A stretch of 64,000 nt of DNA from Paenibacillus taichungensis (GCF_003287275.1 NZ_QEVW01000005.1:868001-932000), one strand, 5' to 3'; shown: positions 17,521-27,092, counted from the stretch's first letter. Numbers and translations: made by a program. The notes: generated by a model from the letters alone, not told the origin.

Positions 17521-18930
17521 TTATTTTACCGTTGCGAATCCATTCGCATCAAAACGAATACCTGGCGAAAGCTGGGTCATCTGCTCCAGTAGAAGTTTGT
17601 TAGCTTGATCTACCATGGGAATCGCCTGACCCAACCCTGCTTCATATGGGATAACCTTCATGTTACATTTGGCATCCTTACTACAGCTCGCCTGGAAAAT
17701 CGCTGTTTTCCACGTTTCCTCTGTCGTTGATTTCGAGAAAATAAAGTTGCCTGTACTATATGCAATCCATTTGCCTTTGTAGTACTCTACCCCTTGCAAG
17801 ACATGAGGATGCCCACCAATGACCAGATCAGCTCCGGCATCTACAAATTCATGCGCCAGTCGGGTCTGATCATTGTTCGGTGTGCTGACCCGTTCTTCTC
17901 CCCAGTGTGCAACAACGATAACCAAATCAGCCTTTTGACGGGCTTCCTGAATTGCTTTTACCGCTCCAGTAGAATCATAAGTCTCGGCAACACCTGCCCG
18001 ATTCCCTTCCGCTTTCCAGCTCGTTTCAGGCACAACCCGACTGAATCCAAGCAGTGCAATCTTCATGCCTTTGCGCTCCAGATATGCTGGTGCATACGCC
18101 TCATCCCTATTCATACCCGCCCCTGTGTGCGCAATACCATATTGGTCAAGATAAGTTAACGTATCGACCAAGCCTTCTACACCTTGATCCAGGATATGAT
18201 TGTTGGCCAGATTCACCGCATCAAATCCTGCTGAAACCATCGCTTCGAGCGCTTTTGGCGAAGACTTGTATACATAGGTTTTGTCTGCTGCACCAGTTCC
18301 ACCAAGGGTTACTGGAGTTTCAAGGTTACCAATGGTCAGATCATCTTCCTTGAACAAGTTGCCGAGCTTTGCAAAGGGATAGTCATAACCATTCTTATCC
18401 AACAATTCAGCCACTTTGCCCGAAAACTGGATATCCCCAACAAAGTTAATGGTTATATCTTTTGCCGAATTAGATGGCTGTTTCGTCTCATTCCCTGTAC
18501 CTTCACTCCCCTTGGAACCGGAAGAAGCAGAAGTATCCGACGTTTTTTTCGTTCCCGTATCTGTCTTTCCATTTGCCTTGGAATCTGCAGCATCAGGCTT
18601 TTTCTCACCAGACTTACCGCCGGAATTTTCAGTTACCTGTTTGTCAGAATCCTCCGATCCTTCATCCGAAGTAGTACCCTCCTCCGAATCCGTGTCAGGT
18701 GAACTCACCTGATCACCCCCCTGAGGCCCCTCTTCATTCACAGGTTCCTGATTCACAGCCGTTTCTGTCAACGCTGGGTCTATTCGTTGCTCCTGCATAC
18801 CTACTGCGTAATAGATGCCGACAAGTCCAATTGCCGCAATCAATACCAGATTAATGATCCAAATCCGGCGTTTGCGAGCACGTTTCACTTTTTTCTTTTG
18901 TACACTTCGTTTTGATCTTGGGGGATACAT
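17521..18930 (-). CDS. CapA-family (PGA_cap) membrane-anchored protein
   Basis: The 469-residue protein has a very basic N terminus, one transmembrane helix (about residues 24-46) and a linker of about 110 residues rich in S, T, G, D, E and K. From about residue 158 follows a PGA_cap domain with metallophosphoesterase-like motifs: INFVGDIQF, GNLETPVT, LANNHILDQG, VVAHWGEERV and DLVIGGHPHVLQG. The domain should face the outside. The family is named for a protein of poly-gamma-glutamate capsule export, but many single copies such as this one have no known role. No capBC genes are nearby. Confidence 0.9.
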   Translation of the reverse strand: MYPPRSKRSVQKKKVKRARKRRIWIINLVLIAAIGLVGIYYAVGMQEQRIDPALTETAVNQEPVNEEGPQGGDQVSSPDTDSEEGTTSDEGSEDSDKQVTENSGGKSGEKKPDAADSKANGKTDTGTKKTSDTSASSGSKGSEGTGNETKQPSNSAKDITINFVGDIQFSGKVAELLDKNGYDYPFAKLGNLFKEDDLTIGNLETPVTLGGTGAADKTYVYKSSPKALEAMVSAGFDAVNLANNHILDQGVEGLVDTLTYLDQYGIAHTGAGMNRDEAYAPAYLERKGMKIALLGFSRVVPETSWKAEGNRAGVAETYDSTGAVKAIQEARQKADLVIVVAHWGEERVSTPNNDQTRLAHEFVDAGADLVIGGHPHVLQGVEYYKGKWIAYSTGNFIFSKSTTEETWKTAIFQASCSKDAKCNMKVIPYEAGLGQAIPMVDQANKLLLEQMTQLSPGIRFDANGFATVK

Positions 18931-19056
18931 AGGCAGCTCCTCTTCTTCACAGCAATCCTTATCATATTATATCAGGCATATTCTGGATTTCCATCATTCC
19001 TTGGAAGTGCAAACATTGAAAGAGTTTACTTCTCTCACCTTTTCGCTTTATGGTAC

Positions 19057-19103
19057 AAAAAAGGCCGTCTCCCCTGTAGAAAAACTCTACGTTCGAGACA
19101 GCC
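19057..19103 (-). terminator. Terminator of the heme operon
   Basis: On the minus strand GGCTGTCTC (19103-19095) pairs with GAGACGGCC (19071-19063), with an inner TAGA/TCTA stem, and is followed by TTTTTT. It lies 11 bases after the stop of the hemY gene. Confidence 0.85.
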
Positions 19104-19113
19104 ATAACGTTAA

Positions 19114-20538
19114 TTATTTTGCATCAATCAATTGTGTAGCTTGAACTGACATTTCCTTCGCCTGTTTGATACAGTCAGGCAAGCCTACCCCTTCATAACC
19201 AGCGCCCGCAATGTAAACCCCCGGCAATTTGCTGCCAAGTTCATCCCGGAGTGCTGCAATCTGCTGCAAATGACCTACCGGATACTGCGGCATGGATTTG
19301 CGGAGCCGAGTAATTTCCGAGAAGATCGGAACGGCCTCTACGCCCATCGTTTCACGTAAGTCCTTGAGGACCAGATCCGTCAGTGCATCATCCGGGAGTT
19401 CCACATTCTGTTCGTCTCCCGAACGGCCAACATAACAACGAAGCAGTACTTTGTCATCCGGGCTGGTGTGCAGCCACTTGGTTGATGTCCATGTACATGC
19501 TGTAATATTGCGGCCTTCCTTACGCGGAACGAGGAAACCCGATCCATCAAATACATGTTCGATATCCTTTTTCTCAAAAGCCAGCACAACATTCGCTACC
19601 GATACGTAATTGATTGCATCAAGAGCCGCTGTATCCACATGCGGTTGCAGCAGCTCGGATGCAACATACGTAGGCACGGTAATGACTACATCATCTGCTT
19701 CAAGACGCTCTCCGTTATCCAGCTGAATGCTATATCTGGCTGCATCTCCAGTCTGAACCTCCAGGGATTGCACGGAAGTGTTCAGCCGTTGATCCACGTC
19801 CTGCAATTCATGGACAAGCGCATGAACCAGACTCTGCAAGCCCTGACGGAAGTTCAGAAAAGCACTCCTCTTCGTTCCCGTATGAGTCTCTGCTGGTTTG
19901 CGGCCCGTCATCATTCCCCGGATCAAACTACCGTAATCCCGCTCCACTTCGCCAAATTGCGGGAAGGTTGCCTGAAGACTCAATCTCCGCATGTCACCTG
20001 CATAGATGCCCGCAAGCAGCGGCTCAGTTAGGTTTTCCAGCACTTCCGCTCCAAGTCGGCGTTCAATCATATAACCGAGCGATTCATCCTCTGTTGTACG
20101 ACGGGGAGGGATGACAAAATCCATTAAAGCCCTCAGCTTGCCTGCCGGAGATACAAGGCCACTTCTCAGAAACGGTCTCAACTCCGTCGGAATGCCAAGA
20201 ACAAGTCCTGCCGGCATAGGATGCAGCTTGCCACGCTGCATGATGTACGTTTTTTTGGATTCCGGATTTTGGCTGACCAGCTCATGGTCTATTTCCAGCT
20301 CTTTAGCCAAATCAATCATCGCCGTTTTGCGGGCAAGGAAAGAATCCGGCCCCTTCTCGATGACGAATCCATCCCGGTGTAGCGTCTCGATCATGCCACC
20401 CATGGAAGAACTCTTCTCAACCAAGGTAATGACAGGTTCAACCCCTGCTTCCCGGTAATGCTTCCGGATATAAAATGCCGCGCTTAGGCCGGTCAGACCT
20501 CCGCCGACAACAACGACACGACGTTTATGGTCATCCAT
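19114..20538 (-). CDS. hemY: Protoporphyrinogen/coproporphyrinogen III oxidase HemY (CgoX)
   Basis: The 474-residue flavoprotein begins with an FAD-binding dinucleotide fold, VVVVGGGLTGLSAAF, followed by LVEKSSSMGGMIETL, and ends with GVYIAGAGYEGVGLPDCIKQ, the C-terminal FAD signature. In Firmicutes this enzyme oxidises coproporphyrinogen III to coproporphyrin III in the coproporphyrin-dependent heme pathway. The start overlaps the hemH stop by one base (TAATG), which suggests translational coupling. It is the last gene of hemEHY, with a terminator immediately after. Confidence 0.95.
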   Translation of the reverse strand: MDDHKRRVVVVGGGLTGLSAAFYIRKHYREAGVEPVITLVEKSSSMGGMIETLHRDGFVIEKGPDSFLARKTAMIDLAKELEIDHELVSQNPESKKTYIMQRGKLHPMPAGLVLGIPTELRPFLRSGLVSPAGKLRALMDFVIPPRRTTEDESLGYMIERRLGAEVLENLTEPLLAGIYAGDMRRLSLQATFPQFGEVERDYGSLIRGMMTGRKPAETHTGTKRSAFLNFRQGLQSLVHALVHELQDVDQRLNTSVQSLEVQTGDAARYSIQLDNGERLEADDVVITVPTYVASELLQPHVDTAALDAINYVSVANVVLAFEKKDIEHVFDGSGFLVPRKEGRNITACTWTSTKWLHTSPDDKVLLRCYVGRSGDEQNVELPDDALTDLVLKDLRETMGVEAVPIFSEITRLRKSMPQYPVGHLQQIAALRDELGSKLPGVYIAGAGYEGVGLPDCIKQAKEMSVQATQLIDAK

Positions 20539-21488
20539 TACTCATCCGTTCCTTGCTGCCACTGGCTAATAATGACGTCACTTAACGTTTCCATGTAAAG
20601 TGGGTCACTATTGAGAGAATCGATACGCATAAGGCGCATGTCAATCTCTTTGGCAATCGCTTTGGCTTCAATATCAAGATCATAGAGCACTTCCAGATGA
20701 TCCGATACGAATCCAATCGGTGCTACAAGCACATCTTCCACCTGTTCACGAGCAAGATCCTGAAGCGTGTCCAGAATATCAGGGCCCAGCCACGGCTCCG
20801 CCGTCCGCCCTGCACTTTGCCACGTGAACTGCCAGTTCGTAATTCCTAAACGGGAAGCAATGACTTCCGAAGTCTCCAGCAGTTGCTGCGGATATGGATC
20901 ACCGATATCTACAATTCGTGCAGGCAGACTGTGTGCACTGAACAGCACGCGTACATCCCCGCGTTTGGCTCCAGCTTCCTCGAAAGCATCCAATTTGGCG
21001 CTAACACGTGTGGAGAGAGCCTGAATCAATTTCGGGTGCAGATGATAACTCTCAATGAAGGACATCTGGATACCCAGTTCTTCCGCTTTCTCCCGAGCAC
21101 GCTTGATATAGCTCCCTACACTCATCGTGGAGAAATGTGGTGCCAGTACGATGCCTATTGCAGTTTGAACTCCATCCTTCGCCATCTGTTCCACGCCATC
21201 CTCAATGAACGGATACGCATGCTTCAACCCTTGATAACAACGGAATTCAACCTCATTGGAACGATCATCCTTGTTTAATGTCTCCTGGAGGGCTTTAACC
21301 TGATTATCCGTGTTTTCCCGAAGAGGGAACACACCCCCAACAATCGCTTCATAACGGTCGGTCAATTCCTTCAGTTGTTCCGGTTCAGGTGGACGTCCTC
21401 TCCGGATATGTGTGTAATATGCTTCAATACTTTCCATATTCTCAGGCGTGCCATACGACATCACCAGTACACCTACTGTATTAGTCAT
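20538..21488 (-). CDS. hemH: Ferrochelatase HemH (CpfC)
   Basis: The 316-residue protein has the ferrochelatase fold, with GVLVMSYGTP at the N terminus, LFSAHSLPARIVD (metal-site His) and APIGFVSDHLEVLYDLD near the C terminus. It inserts Fe2+ into coproporphyrin III or protoporphyrin IX in the cytoplasm. Its start overlaps the end of hemE by 8 bases and its end overlaps hemY by one, so the three genes are tightly coupled. Length is normal for the Gram-positive form. Confidence 0.96.
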   Translation of the reverse strand: MTNTVGVLVMSYGTPENMESIEAYYTHIRRGRPPEPEQLKELTDRYEAIVGGVFPLRENTDNQVKALQETLNKDDRSNEVEFRCYQGLKHAYPFIEDGVEQMAKDGVQTAIGIVLAPHFSTMSVGSYIKRAREKAEELGIQMSFIESYHLHPKLIQALSTRVSAKLDAFEEAGAKRGDVRVLFSAHSLPARIVDIGDPYPQQLLETSEVIASRLGITNWQFTWQSAGRTAEPWLGPDILDTLQDLAREQVEDVLVAPIGFVSDHLEVLYDLDIEAKAIAKEIDMRLMRIDSLNSDPLYMETLSDVIISQWQQGTDE

Positions 21489-22545
21489 TAGTAACCGTCA
21501 CCCCAGTCTTCAATGCTTCAGCAGAATATTCATGAATATACGCCGTGAGTTCTCTTAATTTATCCAAAGATGCTTCAGGAAATAGTCCGTGCCCCAGATT
21601 GAAAATATACCCTGGCTCCTTGATACCTTCGTCAATAATCAGTTTGGCATGCTGCTTAATCAGATCCATCGGTGCAGTCAGCACATAAGGGTCAAGGTTA
21701 CCTTGCACAGCAAATTTTCCGCCCAGTCGTTTACGTCCCTCGGAGATGGATACTCTCCAATCCAGCCCAATCACATCAGCCTGCAGATCATGCAGGGTTG
21801 GCAGCAATTCTCCAGAAGCCACACCCGGGAAATAAATTTTCGGTACATTCAAATCCGATAATTCGGTAAAGATACGAGTAATCGTCGGCAACACATACGT
21901 TCTGAAGTCGTTTGGCGAAAGCGCGCCAACCCAACTGTCGAACAGTTGGAATGCTTTGCCGCCGTTCGCAATGTGTGCACGGACATATGTAATCACCATA
22001 TCGCCCAGTTTTTGCATTAATTTATGCCACACTTCAGGTTCACTGTACATCATCGTTTTGGTCCGTATGTACCCTTTGGAAGGTCGGCCTTCAATCAAAT
22101 AGCTGGCGATGGTAAACGGTGCACCGGCAAACGTAATCAAGGGTACATCGAGTTCCTTGTCCAGAATTCGAATCGTCTCCAGAATATGAGACAGGTCTCC
22201 TTCAACATCAATGGGACGCAAACGATCCACATCTGCCGCCGTGCGGATTGGATTGTCTATAACAGGTCCAATATTTTTAACAATATCAAAATCTATACCG
22301 AGTGAAGCAACCGGATTCATAATATCGGAATACAAAATAGCCGCATCCACACCAAGTTTACGTACCGGCATGAGTGTAACTTCAGCTGCTAGCTCAGGTT
22401 GACGGCAAATTTCGAGCAAAGAATACTTTTCCTTAATCTTGCGATATTCGGGATCATAACGCCCAGCCTGACGCATGTACCACACGGGAACACGGTCTAC
22501 CTGCTGTTTGAAGCTGGCCTGAATCAGACGATCATTATAGCTCAT
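21481..22545 (-). CDS. hemE: Uroporphyrinogen decarboxylase HemE
   Basis: The 354-residue protein shows the UROD signatures PVWYMRQAGRYDPEYR near the N terminus and GRPSKGY with the YLIEG loop in the middle. It decarboxylates uroporphyrinogen III to coproporphyrinogen III. The ATG at 22545 is preferred because GGAGG lies 8 bases upstream; an ATG at 22560 would precede that site. It is the first gene of hemEHY and has a good sigma-A promoter about 40 bases upstream. Confidence 0.96.
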   Translation of the reverse strand: MSYNDRLIQASFKQQVDRVPVWYMRQAGRYDPEYRKIKEKYSLLEICRQPELAAEVTLMPVRKLGVDAAILYSDIMNPVASLGIDFDIVKNIGPVIDNPIRTAADVDRLRPIDVEGDLSHILETIRILDKELDVPLITFAGAPFTIASYLIEGRPSKGYIRTKTMMYSEPEVWHKLMQKLGDMVITYVRAHIANGGKAFQLFDSWVGALSPNDFRTYVLPTITRIFTELSDLNVPKIYFPGVASGELLPTLHDLQADVIGLDWRVSISEGRKRLGGKFAVQGNLDPYVLTAPMDLIKQHAKLIIDEGIKEPGYIFNLGHGLFPEASLDKLRELTAYIHEYSAEALKTGVTVTND

Positions 22546-22583
22546 GTAAGAAGCCTCCAATAGTTTTTGGACTCATAAATAAC

Positions 22584-22612
22584 ATTATGCCCTTTTTAAA
22601 GAGCGGTAACAA
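22584..22612 (-). promoter_or_regulatory. Promoter of hemEHY
   Basis: On the minus strand TTGTTA (22612-22607) and CATAAT (22589-22584) are separated by 17 bases. The leader to the hemE start would be about 35 bases. I saw no clear regulator site. Confidence 0.65.
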
Positions 22613-22681
22613 CCACGTGTCGATCTGTTCCGATGACAATACTATGACATTCCTTACATCCCCTCACCCATATGCAAATTA

Positions 22682-22690
22682 TGTTATAAT
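22682..22690 (+). promoter_or_regulatory. Extended -10 promoter of the MFS gene
   Basis: TGTTATAAT contains a perfect TATAAT (22685-22690) preceded by TG with one base between, an extended -10 element. No good -35 hexamer is present, which is usual for this class. Confidence 0.55.
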
Positions 22691-22749
22691 GAAAGAATCG
22701 TGTTTTTTTGAAACGTTGCAGAAACGATCGGAAAGGAAGTGAAAGCACT

Positions 22750-23961
22750 TTGAAAACGTGGAAAGTAAACCTCATTGTGCTTTGGTTTGGACAATTTCTG
22801 GTCAACTCGGGAATGACCATGATTACCCCGTTTTTGTCCCTTTATCTCGCCAGGGATCTTGGCGTGGTTGGTGAGCATGAAATTGGCATATGGGCGGGAT
22901 TTATATTTGCTGCCAACTTCCTCACCTCATTTTTGTTCCAGCCCTTGTGGGGCAAATTGTCTGACAAGTACGGACGGAAAATTATGTTGCTGCGTTCCGG
23001 ATTCGGGATGGCGATTGTTATTGCCTTGATGGGTTTTGCACAGAACCCATGGCAGCTCCTTTTATTACGACTGCTCAACGGTACGATCTCCGGCTTCAAC
23101 CCGGCAGCAGTTGCATTGATCTCGGGTACAACGCCGAAAGATCGCATGGGTTTTGCCATGGGCATCAGCCAATCCGGCCAAGTGGCCGGTACGATTCTGG
23201 GTCCGCTAATCGGCGGTTTGCTCGCTGATGCAGTAGGTTTCCGCCCTATCTTTTATATTACTGGCGGACTGATCTTCGCAGCTTCGATGCTCGCCATGTT
23301 CCTGGTCAGAGAGAAGTTTGACCGTAAGGAAGCAGCCAAACTGCCGGAACAATCCGTATTGTCCGGTTTGAAGGAACTGAACAAGTCGCCCCAGTTACCT
23401 GCGTTGTTCGCTGTAACATTCCTGCTGCAATTCGCCATGATCAGCCCGATGTCACTCTTGCCGTTATATGTACAGAAATTACACGGTTCGGATGTCAACG
23501 TCGCCTTCTGGGCAGGACTTGTCGGTGCAGTCACGGGATTGTCCAACATGGCCATGTCCCCGATTCTCGGAAAGCTCAGTGACAGGATTGGTTCACACAA
23601 GGTATTAACATTTTCTCTTATAGGAACAGGGCTCATGCTTATACCTCAAGCTTTCGTGCAGACGGTATGGCAGCTCATCATCGTCCGTTTCATGATGGGT
23701 GTGTTCATGGGTGGCCTGCTTCCAAGTGTCAATGCGCTCATTCGCTCCTATACGCCAGATAGCATGATTAGCCGGGCGTTCAGCTTTAATACGAGCACAC
23801 TCGCATTGGGTAACATGCTTGGAGCCGTAATCGGCGGATTTATGGCCGGGTTCATCGGCATCGAAGGATTGTTCATCGTCTCTGGTGGTCTGCTGCTGCT
23901 CAACATGGTGTGGGTGAGATTCAAGCTGTACAAAAAGCCTCCTCTGCTCAGAGAATCATGA
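22750..23961 (+). CDS. MFS multidrug-type efflux transporter (DHA1)
   Basis: The 403-residue protein has 12 predicted helices. Motif A is visible as GKLSDKYGRKIMLLRSG and repeated in weaker form as GKLSDRIGSHKVL, and the antiporter motif C as GQVAGTILGPLIGG. This fits the drug/proton antiporter DHA1 family. The TTG at 22750 (LKTWKVNLIVLWFGQF) is preferred over a TTG at 22708 because GGAAGTGA lies upstream and the extra 14 residues are not transporter-like. It is a single gene facing away from the heme operon and ending in a bidirectional terminator. The drug range is unknown. Confidence 0.92.
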   Translation: MKTWKVNLIVLWFGQFLVNSGMTMITPFLSLYLARDLGVVGEHEIGIWAGFIFAANFLTSFLFQPLWGKLSDKYGRKIMLLRSGFGMAIVIALMGFAQNPWQLLLLRLLNGTISGFNPAAVALISGTTPKDRMGFAMGISQSGQVAGTILGPLIGGLLADAVGFRPIFYITGGLIFAASMLAMFLVREKFDRKEAAKLPEQSVLSGLKELNKSPQLPALFAVTFLLQFAMISPMSLLPLYVQKLHGSDVNVAFWAGLVGAVTGLSNMAMSPILGKLSDRIGSHKVLTFSLIGTGLMLIPQAFVQTVWQLIIVRFMMGVFMGGLLPSVNALIRSYTPDSMISRAFSFNTSTLALGNMLGAVIGGFMAGFIGIEGLFIVSGGLLLLNMVWVRFKLYKKPPLLRES

Positions 23962-23991
23962 CGCTTCGATTCAAATGATATTTATTCTTAA

Positions 23992-24035
23992 GAAAAAGCC
24001 GCTTTCAGTGCCTATCAGGCATGAAAGCGGCTTTT
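23992..24035. terminator. Bidirectional terminator
   Basis: AGCCGCTTTCAGTGCC (23997-24012) pairs with GGCATGAAAGCGGCT (24018-24032), with one mismatch, and is flanked by AAAAA and TTTT. It serves the convergent MFS and P450 genes. Confidence 0.85.
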
Positions 24036-24055
24036 CACATTCATTTGTTCAAACC

Positions 24056-25285
24056 TTAACATTGATTCATTGCGTCAGAGGGCTTGTGAATTAAACTCTT
24101 GAATTGAATCGGATATTCTTTAACGCCAAATACAAAAGCACTTTGAATTGGCTGCAAAACCGTATCGGGCACAAGCTGGATATCTTCCATTTGGCGAAGC
24201 ATCGTCTGAAGTACAACCCTCGCCTCAAGTCGTGCGAGTGGTGCACCGAGACAGAAATGAATACCAAACCCAAAACCCATATGTCTATTCGGCTTGCGGT
24301 CAGGCAAGAATTTCTCTGCCTGATCGAATTGACCACCGTCCCGGTTGGCCGATCCTACCCAGGATATCACCTGTTCCCCGGCCTGAATCGTTTGTCCGTT
24401 CAATTCTACGTTTTCTTTGGCAATACGCCCAATAGCCACAATTGGAGGATAATAACGCAACGTTTCCTCTACCGCAGTGGGGATAAGTTCAGGGTGTTCT
24501 CGCAGCTGCTGTTGAAGCTCAGGCTGCTCTGACAGAATACGAACAGCATTGGTAATTAGATTGGTTGTGGTTTCATTACCGGCAGCAAGTAACAAGATGC
24601 AAAATCCGACCACTTCCTCTGCCGTTAGCTTCTCCCCTTCAATCTCCGCAGCAAGCAGCAAAGAGATCAGATCATCCTCTGGTCGCTGACGTCTTTCTTC
24701 CATAATGGCCGTGAAGTAGCTCGCCAGTTCCTGCTGGTTCCGTTTCTTTTCTTCCATCAATTCCTGGAAAGCTTCATCACTGTCATCCCGCGCACCCTTC
24801 ACAAGTGCATCAGACCAGTCTTTAAACTTCTGGCGATCTGAGGCAGGGACGCCAATCAATTCGGCAATCACGATAACCGGAAGTGGAGTAGCAAGATCAT
24901 CGATAAGACGCATACGACCTTCTGAAAAGTGCGGAGTTAATAATTCATCAGCGATTTCCTGAATACGCGGAGCTAATGCTTCGATCGCTCTAGGTGTGAA
25001 CGCCTGATTAACCAGGTCCCGCAGTTGTTTGTGCTTAGGCGGATCTGTAGTAAGCATGCTGGCGTTGGCACGATCACGTTCAGAAGAGAACAGTTTAGGG
25101 TTTTTCAACACATATTGCACATTTTCATAACGGAAAATATCCCAGCATTCTCGATGGTTGTCATAGCGGACTGGAGTGTTTTCACGAAGTTCAGCGTACA
25201 CCTGGAAGGGAAGTAATTGTTGCTCCACCGCCTCCAGCTCCCGGATCGGAATGTAATTGGCATACTTTCTGGGGGCTCGGTTCAT
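24056..25285 (-). CDS. Cytochrome P450
   Basis: The 409-residue protein has the P450 core: I-helix LLLAAGNETTTNLI, K-helix EETLRYYPP (ExxR) and heme loop FGFGIHFCLGAPLAR with the proximal cysteine near residue 345. It is a soluble bacterial monooxygenase of the CYP107/CYP109-like size. Such enzymes need a ferredoxin or flavodoxin partner, and none is adjacent. The ATG at 25285 has TTGGAGGAG 6-7 bases upstream. It is a single gene with its own promoter and a shared terminator. The substrate cannot be read from the sequence. Confidence 0.95.
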   Translation of the reverse strand: MNRAPRKYANYIPIRELEAVEQQLLPFQVYAELRENTPVRYDNHRECWDIFRYENVQYVLKNPKLFSSERDRANASMLTTDPPKHKQLRDLVNQAFTPRAIEALAPRIQEIADELLTPHFSEGRMRLIDDLATPLPVIVIAELIGVPASDRQKFKDWSDALVKGARDDSDEAFQELMEEKKRNQQELASYFTAIMEERRQRPEDDLISLLLAAEIEGEKLTAEEVVGFCILLLAAGNETTTNLITNAVRILSEQPELQQQLREHPELIPTAVEETLRYYPPIVAIGRIAKENVELNGQTIQAGEQVISWVGSANRDGGQFDQAEKFLPDRKPNRHMGFGFGIHFCLGAPLARLEARVVLQTMLRQMEDIQLVPDTVLQPIQSAFVFGVKEYPIQFKSLIHKPSDAMNQC

Positions 25286-25303
25286 CGTTTCTCCTCCAAT
25301 CAT

Positions 25304-25665
25304 TAATATATATTTATTTACATATTGAAATCACCATATATTATAGACTCAACACTGCCGGCATACAAATATTTGGCAATAATTGAGCCTCTTTTCCTAG
25401 ATCGTATTACAAAAATCATCAAGACTTGCTAACTTACACCCTCATTATTCGTTATGGATAGGATCACTTCTGCTATGGACGATCCTGCAACACTTCCCCC
25501 CCCAAATCTCCTTCTAAATCTATCAGGCCGAAAGACTCATATGTAATAAAATATTACATTAAAAATCATTTTTTATGATTCCATATTCCCCATCCTCTTT
25601 TTTTATCTTCTCATATTCATTCATAAAACCTAATAAATACGATATATACTCTACATTCCTATTAA
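25304..25665. other. A/T-rich intergenic region upstream of P450 and asparaginase
   Basis: About 490 bases separate the two divergent genes. The left end holds the P450 promoter and the right end the asparaginase promoter and cre-like site. Between them the sequence is A/T-rich, with no open frame longer than a few dozen codons that has a ribosome-binding site and no strong hairpin. I see nothing else in it. Confidence 0.6.
25340..25368 (-). promoter_or_regulatory. Promoter of the P450 gene
   Basis: On the minus strand TTGTAT (25368-25363) and a perfect TATAAT (25345-25340) are separated by 17 bases. The leader is about 50 bases. Confidence 0.7.
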
Positions 25666-25679
25666 TGTAAACGATTACT
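25666..25679 (+). promoter_or_regulatory. cre-like CcpA site upstream of asparaginase
   Basis: TGTAAACGATTACT matches the catabolite-responsive element consensus TGWAANCGNTNWCA at 13 of 14 positions. It lies 16 bases upstream of the -35 hexamer, a position typical of CcpA activation rather than repression. Confidence 0.55.
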
Positions 25680-25695
25680 CTACCTTTATCTACAA

Positions 25696-25724
25696 TTGTC
25701 ATATTATTTAACATGAAATACAAT
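25696..25724 (+). promoter_or_regulatory. Promoter of the asparaginase gene
   Basis: TTGTCA (25696-25701) and TACAAT (25719-25724) are separated by 17 bases. Transcription would start about 65 bases before the ATG. Confidence 0.65.
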
Positions 25725-25795
25725 CAATTTGAATTCATATACATATCATCCTCAACAAACATCACACGAAACTAACCTGAAGGAGAGTGCTATTC

Positions 25796-27007
25796 ATGAA
25801 AAAAACTTCAAATCTTCGTCCTTGGGCTGTATGGAGCACAGCCGCTTTGACGGCTCTGACCATTTCCCTGTCCCCCATCGGGACCTATGCAGCTCAGGCA
25901 GCTACGGTAGAAGTGAGCGGTACCACCAGTGCGGTTCAGGCCGCATCATCCACTCCGGCTCGCAATACAACCATCCCTGCTCTATCAGATTCGTTCAAAC
26001 AATCCGCACTGCCTAATGTTCTGGTCATTGGAACGGGTGGTACGATTGCAGGTCAATCCGAGGATGCAACCAGCTTCAAGAACTATAAAGCCGGTACACT
26101 CCCGATTGGAGAAATGGTCGACGCCTTACCGGACAAACAGAAGATTGCAGATGTTAGCACACTCCAATTCGGAAATTCAGGTTCAGGCTCTTATACCATG
26201 GCTGATCTCTATGATTTATCTCAGACGGTAGATAAAGCTCTGGCTCAGTATGATAGCGTTGTGGTTACCACCGGTACAGATACCATGGAGGAAATCGCCT
26301 ACTTCCTCGACATGACCGTACAAAGTGATAAACCCGTTGTCATTACGGGGTCCATGCGCCCTTGGACGGTTATCGGCTCAGATGCACAAGCGAATCTGTA
26401 CAACGCCATCAAGCTCGCAGGCAGCGGGCGCACGACTTCATTTGGGACCGTGCTGATGTTGAACGATACCATTCAATTGGCACGTGGCGTGACCAAAACG
26501 AATGATTATCGAACAGACACGTTCGAAACCCCAATGCTTGGTGCAGTAGGTTATATTGATGAAGAAAACATTCGAATTTACCGTGCTCCTGCACGTGCCT
26601 TGAAGCCTGAAGGTACATTAAAACCGGCATTCGACCTAAGCAAAATCACGAAGGCAGATCTCGCCAAGGTTGAAATTGCGATTTCCTATCAGGAAGCTGG
26701 CGGCGAGGCTATTGAAGGATTTGTGAAAGGCGGCGCCAAGGGAATCGTAACGTCTGGTACAGGAGCAGGCGGTATTTCCAGAGCGATGGGACAAGCACGT
26801 ACCAAGGCGGTGGAGGATGGTGTAATCTTCGTAACGACCACTCGGACAGGTTCAGGCAGTGTATATGGCGGAGGGAAAGGCGTTATCGCGGGTGACAACC
26901 TCAGTCCTCAGCAAGCACGCATTTTGTTGATGCTTGGCCTATCCTTCAGCGATGATTTTGACACGATCAAAAAATGGTTTGAGACTTACGGAACACCGGA
27001 AGTATAA
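25796..27007 (+). CDS. ansZ: Exported type II L-asparaginase
   Basis: The 403-residue protein starts with a signal peptide (basic MKK, hydrophobic core at about residues 14-32, cleavage likely near residue 36). The mature enzyme has both active-site threonine motifs, GTGGTIAG and VVTTGTDTMEE, of the asparaginase/glutaminase family. It would deaminate L-asparagine to aspartate and ammonia outside the membrane. The ATG at 25796 follows AAGGAGAG; an upstream in-frame ATG overlaps that site. The gene has its own promoter and a cre-like element and is closed by a terminator. The symbol follows the exported Bacillus enzyme. Confidence 0.93.
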   Translation: MKKTSNLRPWAVWSTAALTALTISLSPIGTYAAQAATVEVSGTTSAVQAASSTPARNTTIPALSDSFKQSALPNVLVIGTGGTIAGQSEDATSFKNYKAGTLPIGEMVDALPDKQKIADVSTLQFGNSGSGSYTMADLYDLSQTVDKALAQYDSVVVTTGTDTMEEIAYFLDMTVQSDKPVVITGSMRPWTVIGSDAQANLYNAIKLAGSGRTTSFGTVLMLNDTIQLARGVTKTNDYRTDTFETPMLGAVGYIDEENIRIYRAPARALKPEGTLKPAFDLSKITKADLAKVEIAISYQEAGGEAIEGFVKGGAKGIVTSGTGAGGISRAMGQARTKAVEDGVIFVTTTRTGSGSVYGGGKGVIAGDNLSPQQARILLMLGLSFSDDFDTIKKWFETYGTPEV

Positions 27008-27040
27008 TAGCCACTCTTATAACTTCTCTCCAATTAAGCA

Positions 27041-27092
27041 GAAAGAGACGATAATCCCCTGAGATTCAGGAGTGTTATCGTCTCTTTCTTTT
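27041..27092. terminator. Strong bidirectional terminator
   Basis: GAAAGAGACGATAA (27041-27054) pairs perfectly with TTATCGTCTCTTTC (27075-27088) and is followed by TTTT. An inner CTGA/TCAG stem adds stability. It serves the convergent asparaginase and O-methyltransferase genes. Confidence 0.85.

Noticed and set aside
17521..18930. Part of a capsule (capBCA) operon.
   Set aside because: Only the CapA-like gene is present; capB and capC are not near, so a poly-gamma-glutamate role is unsupported.
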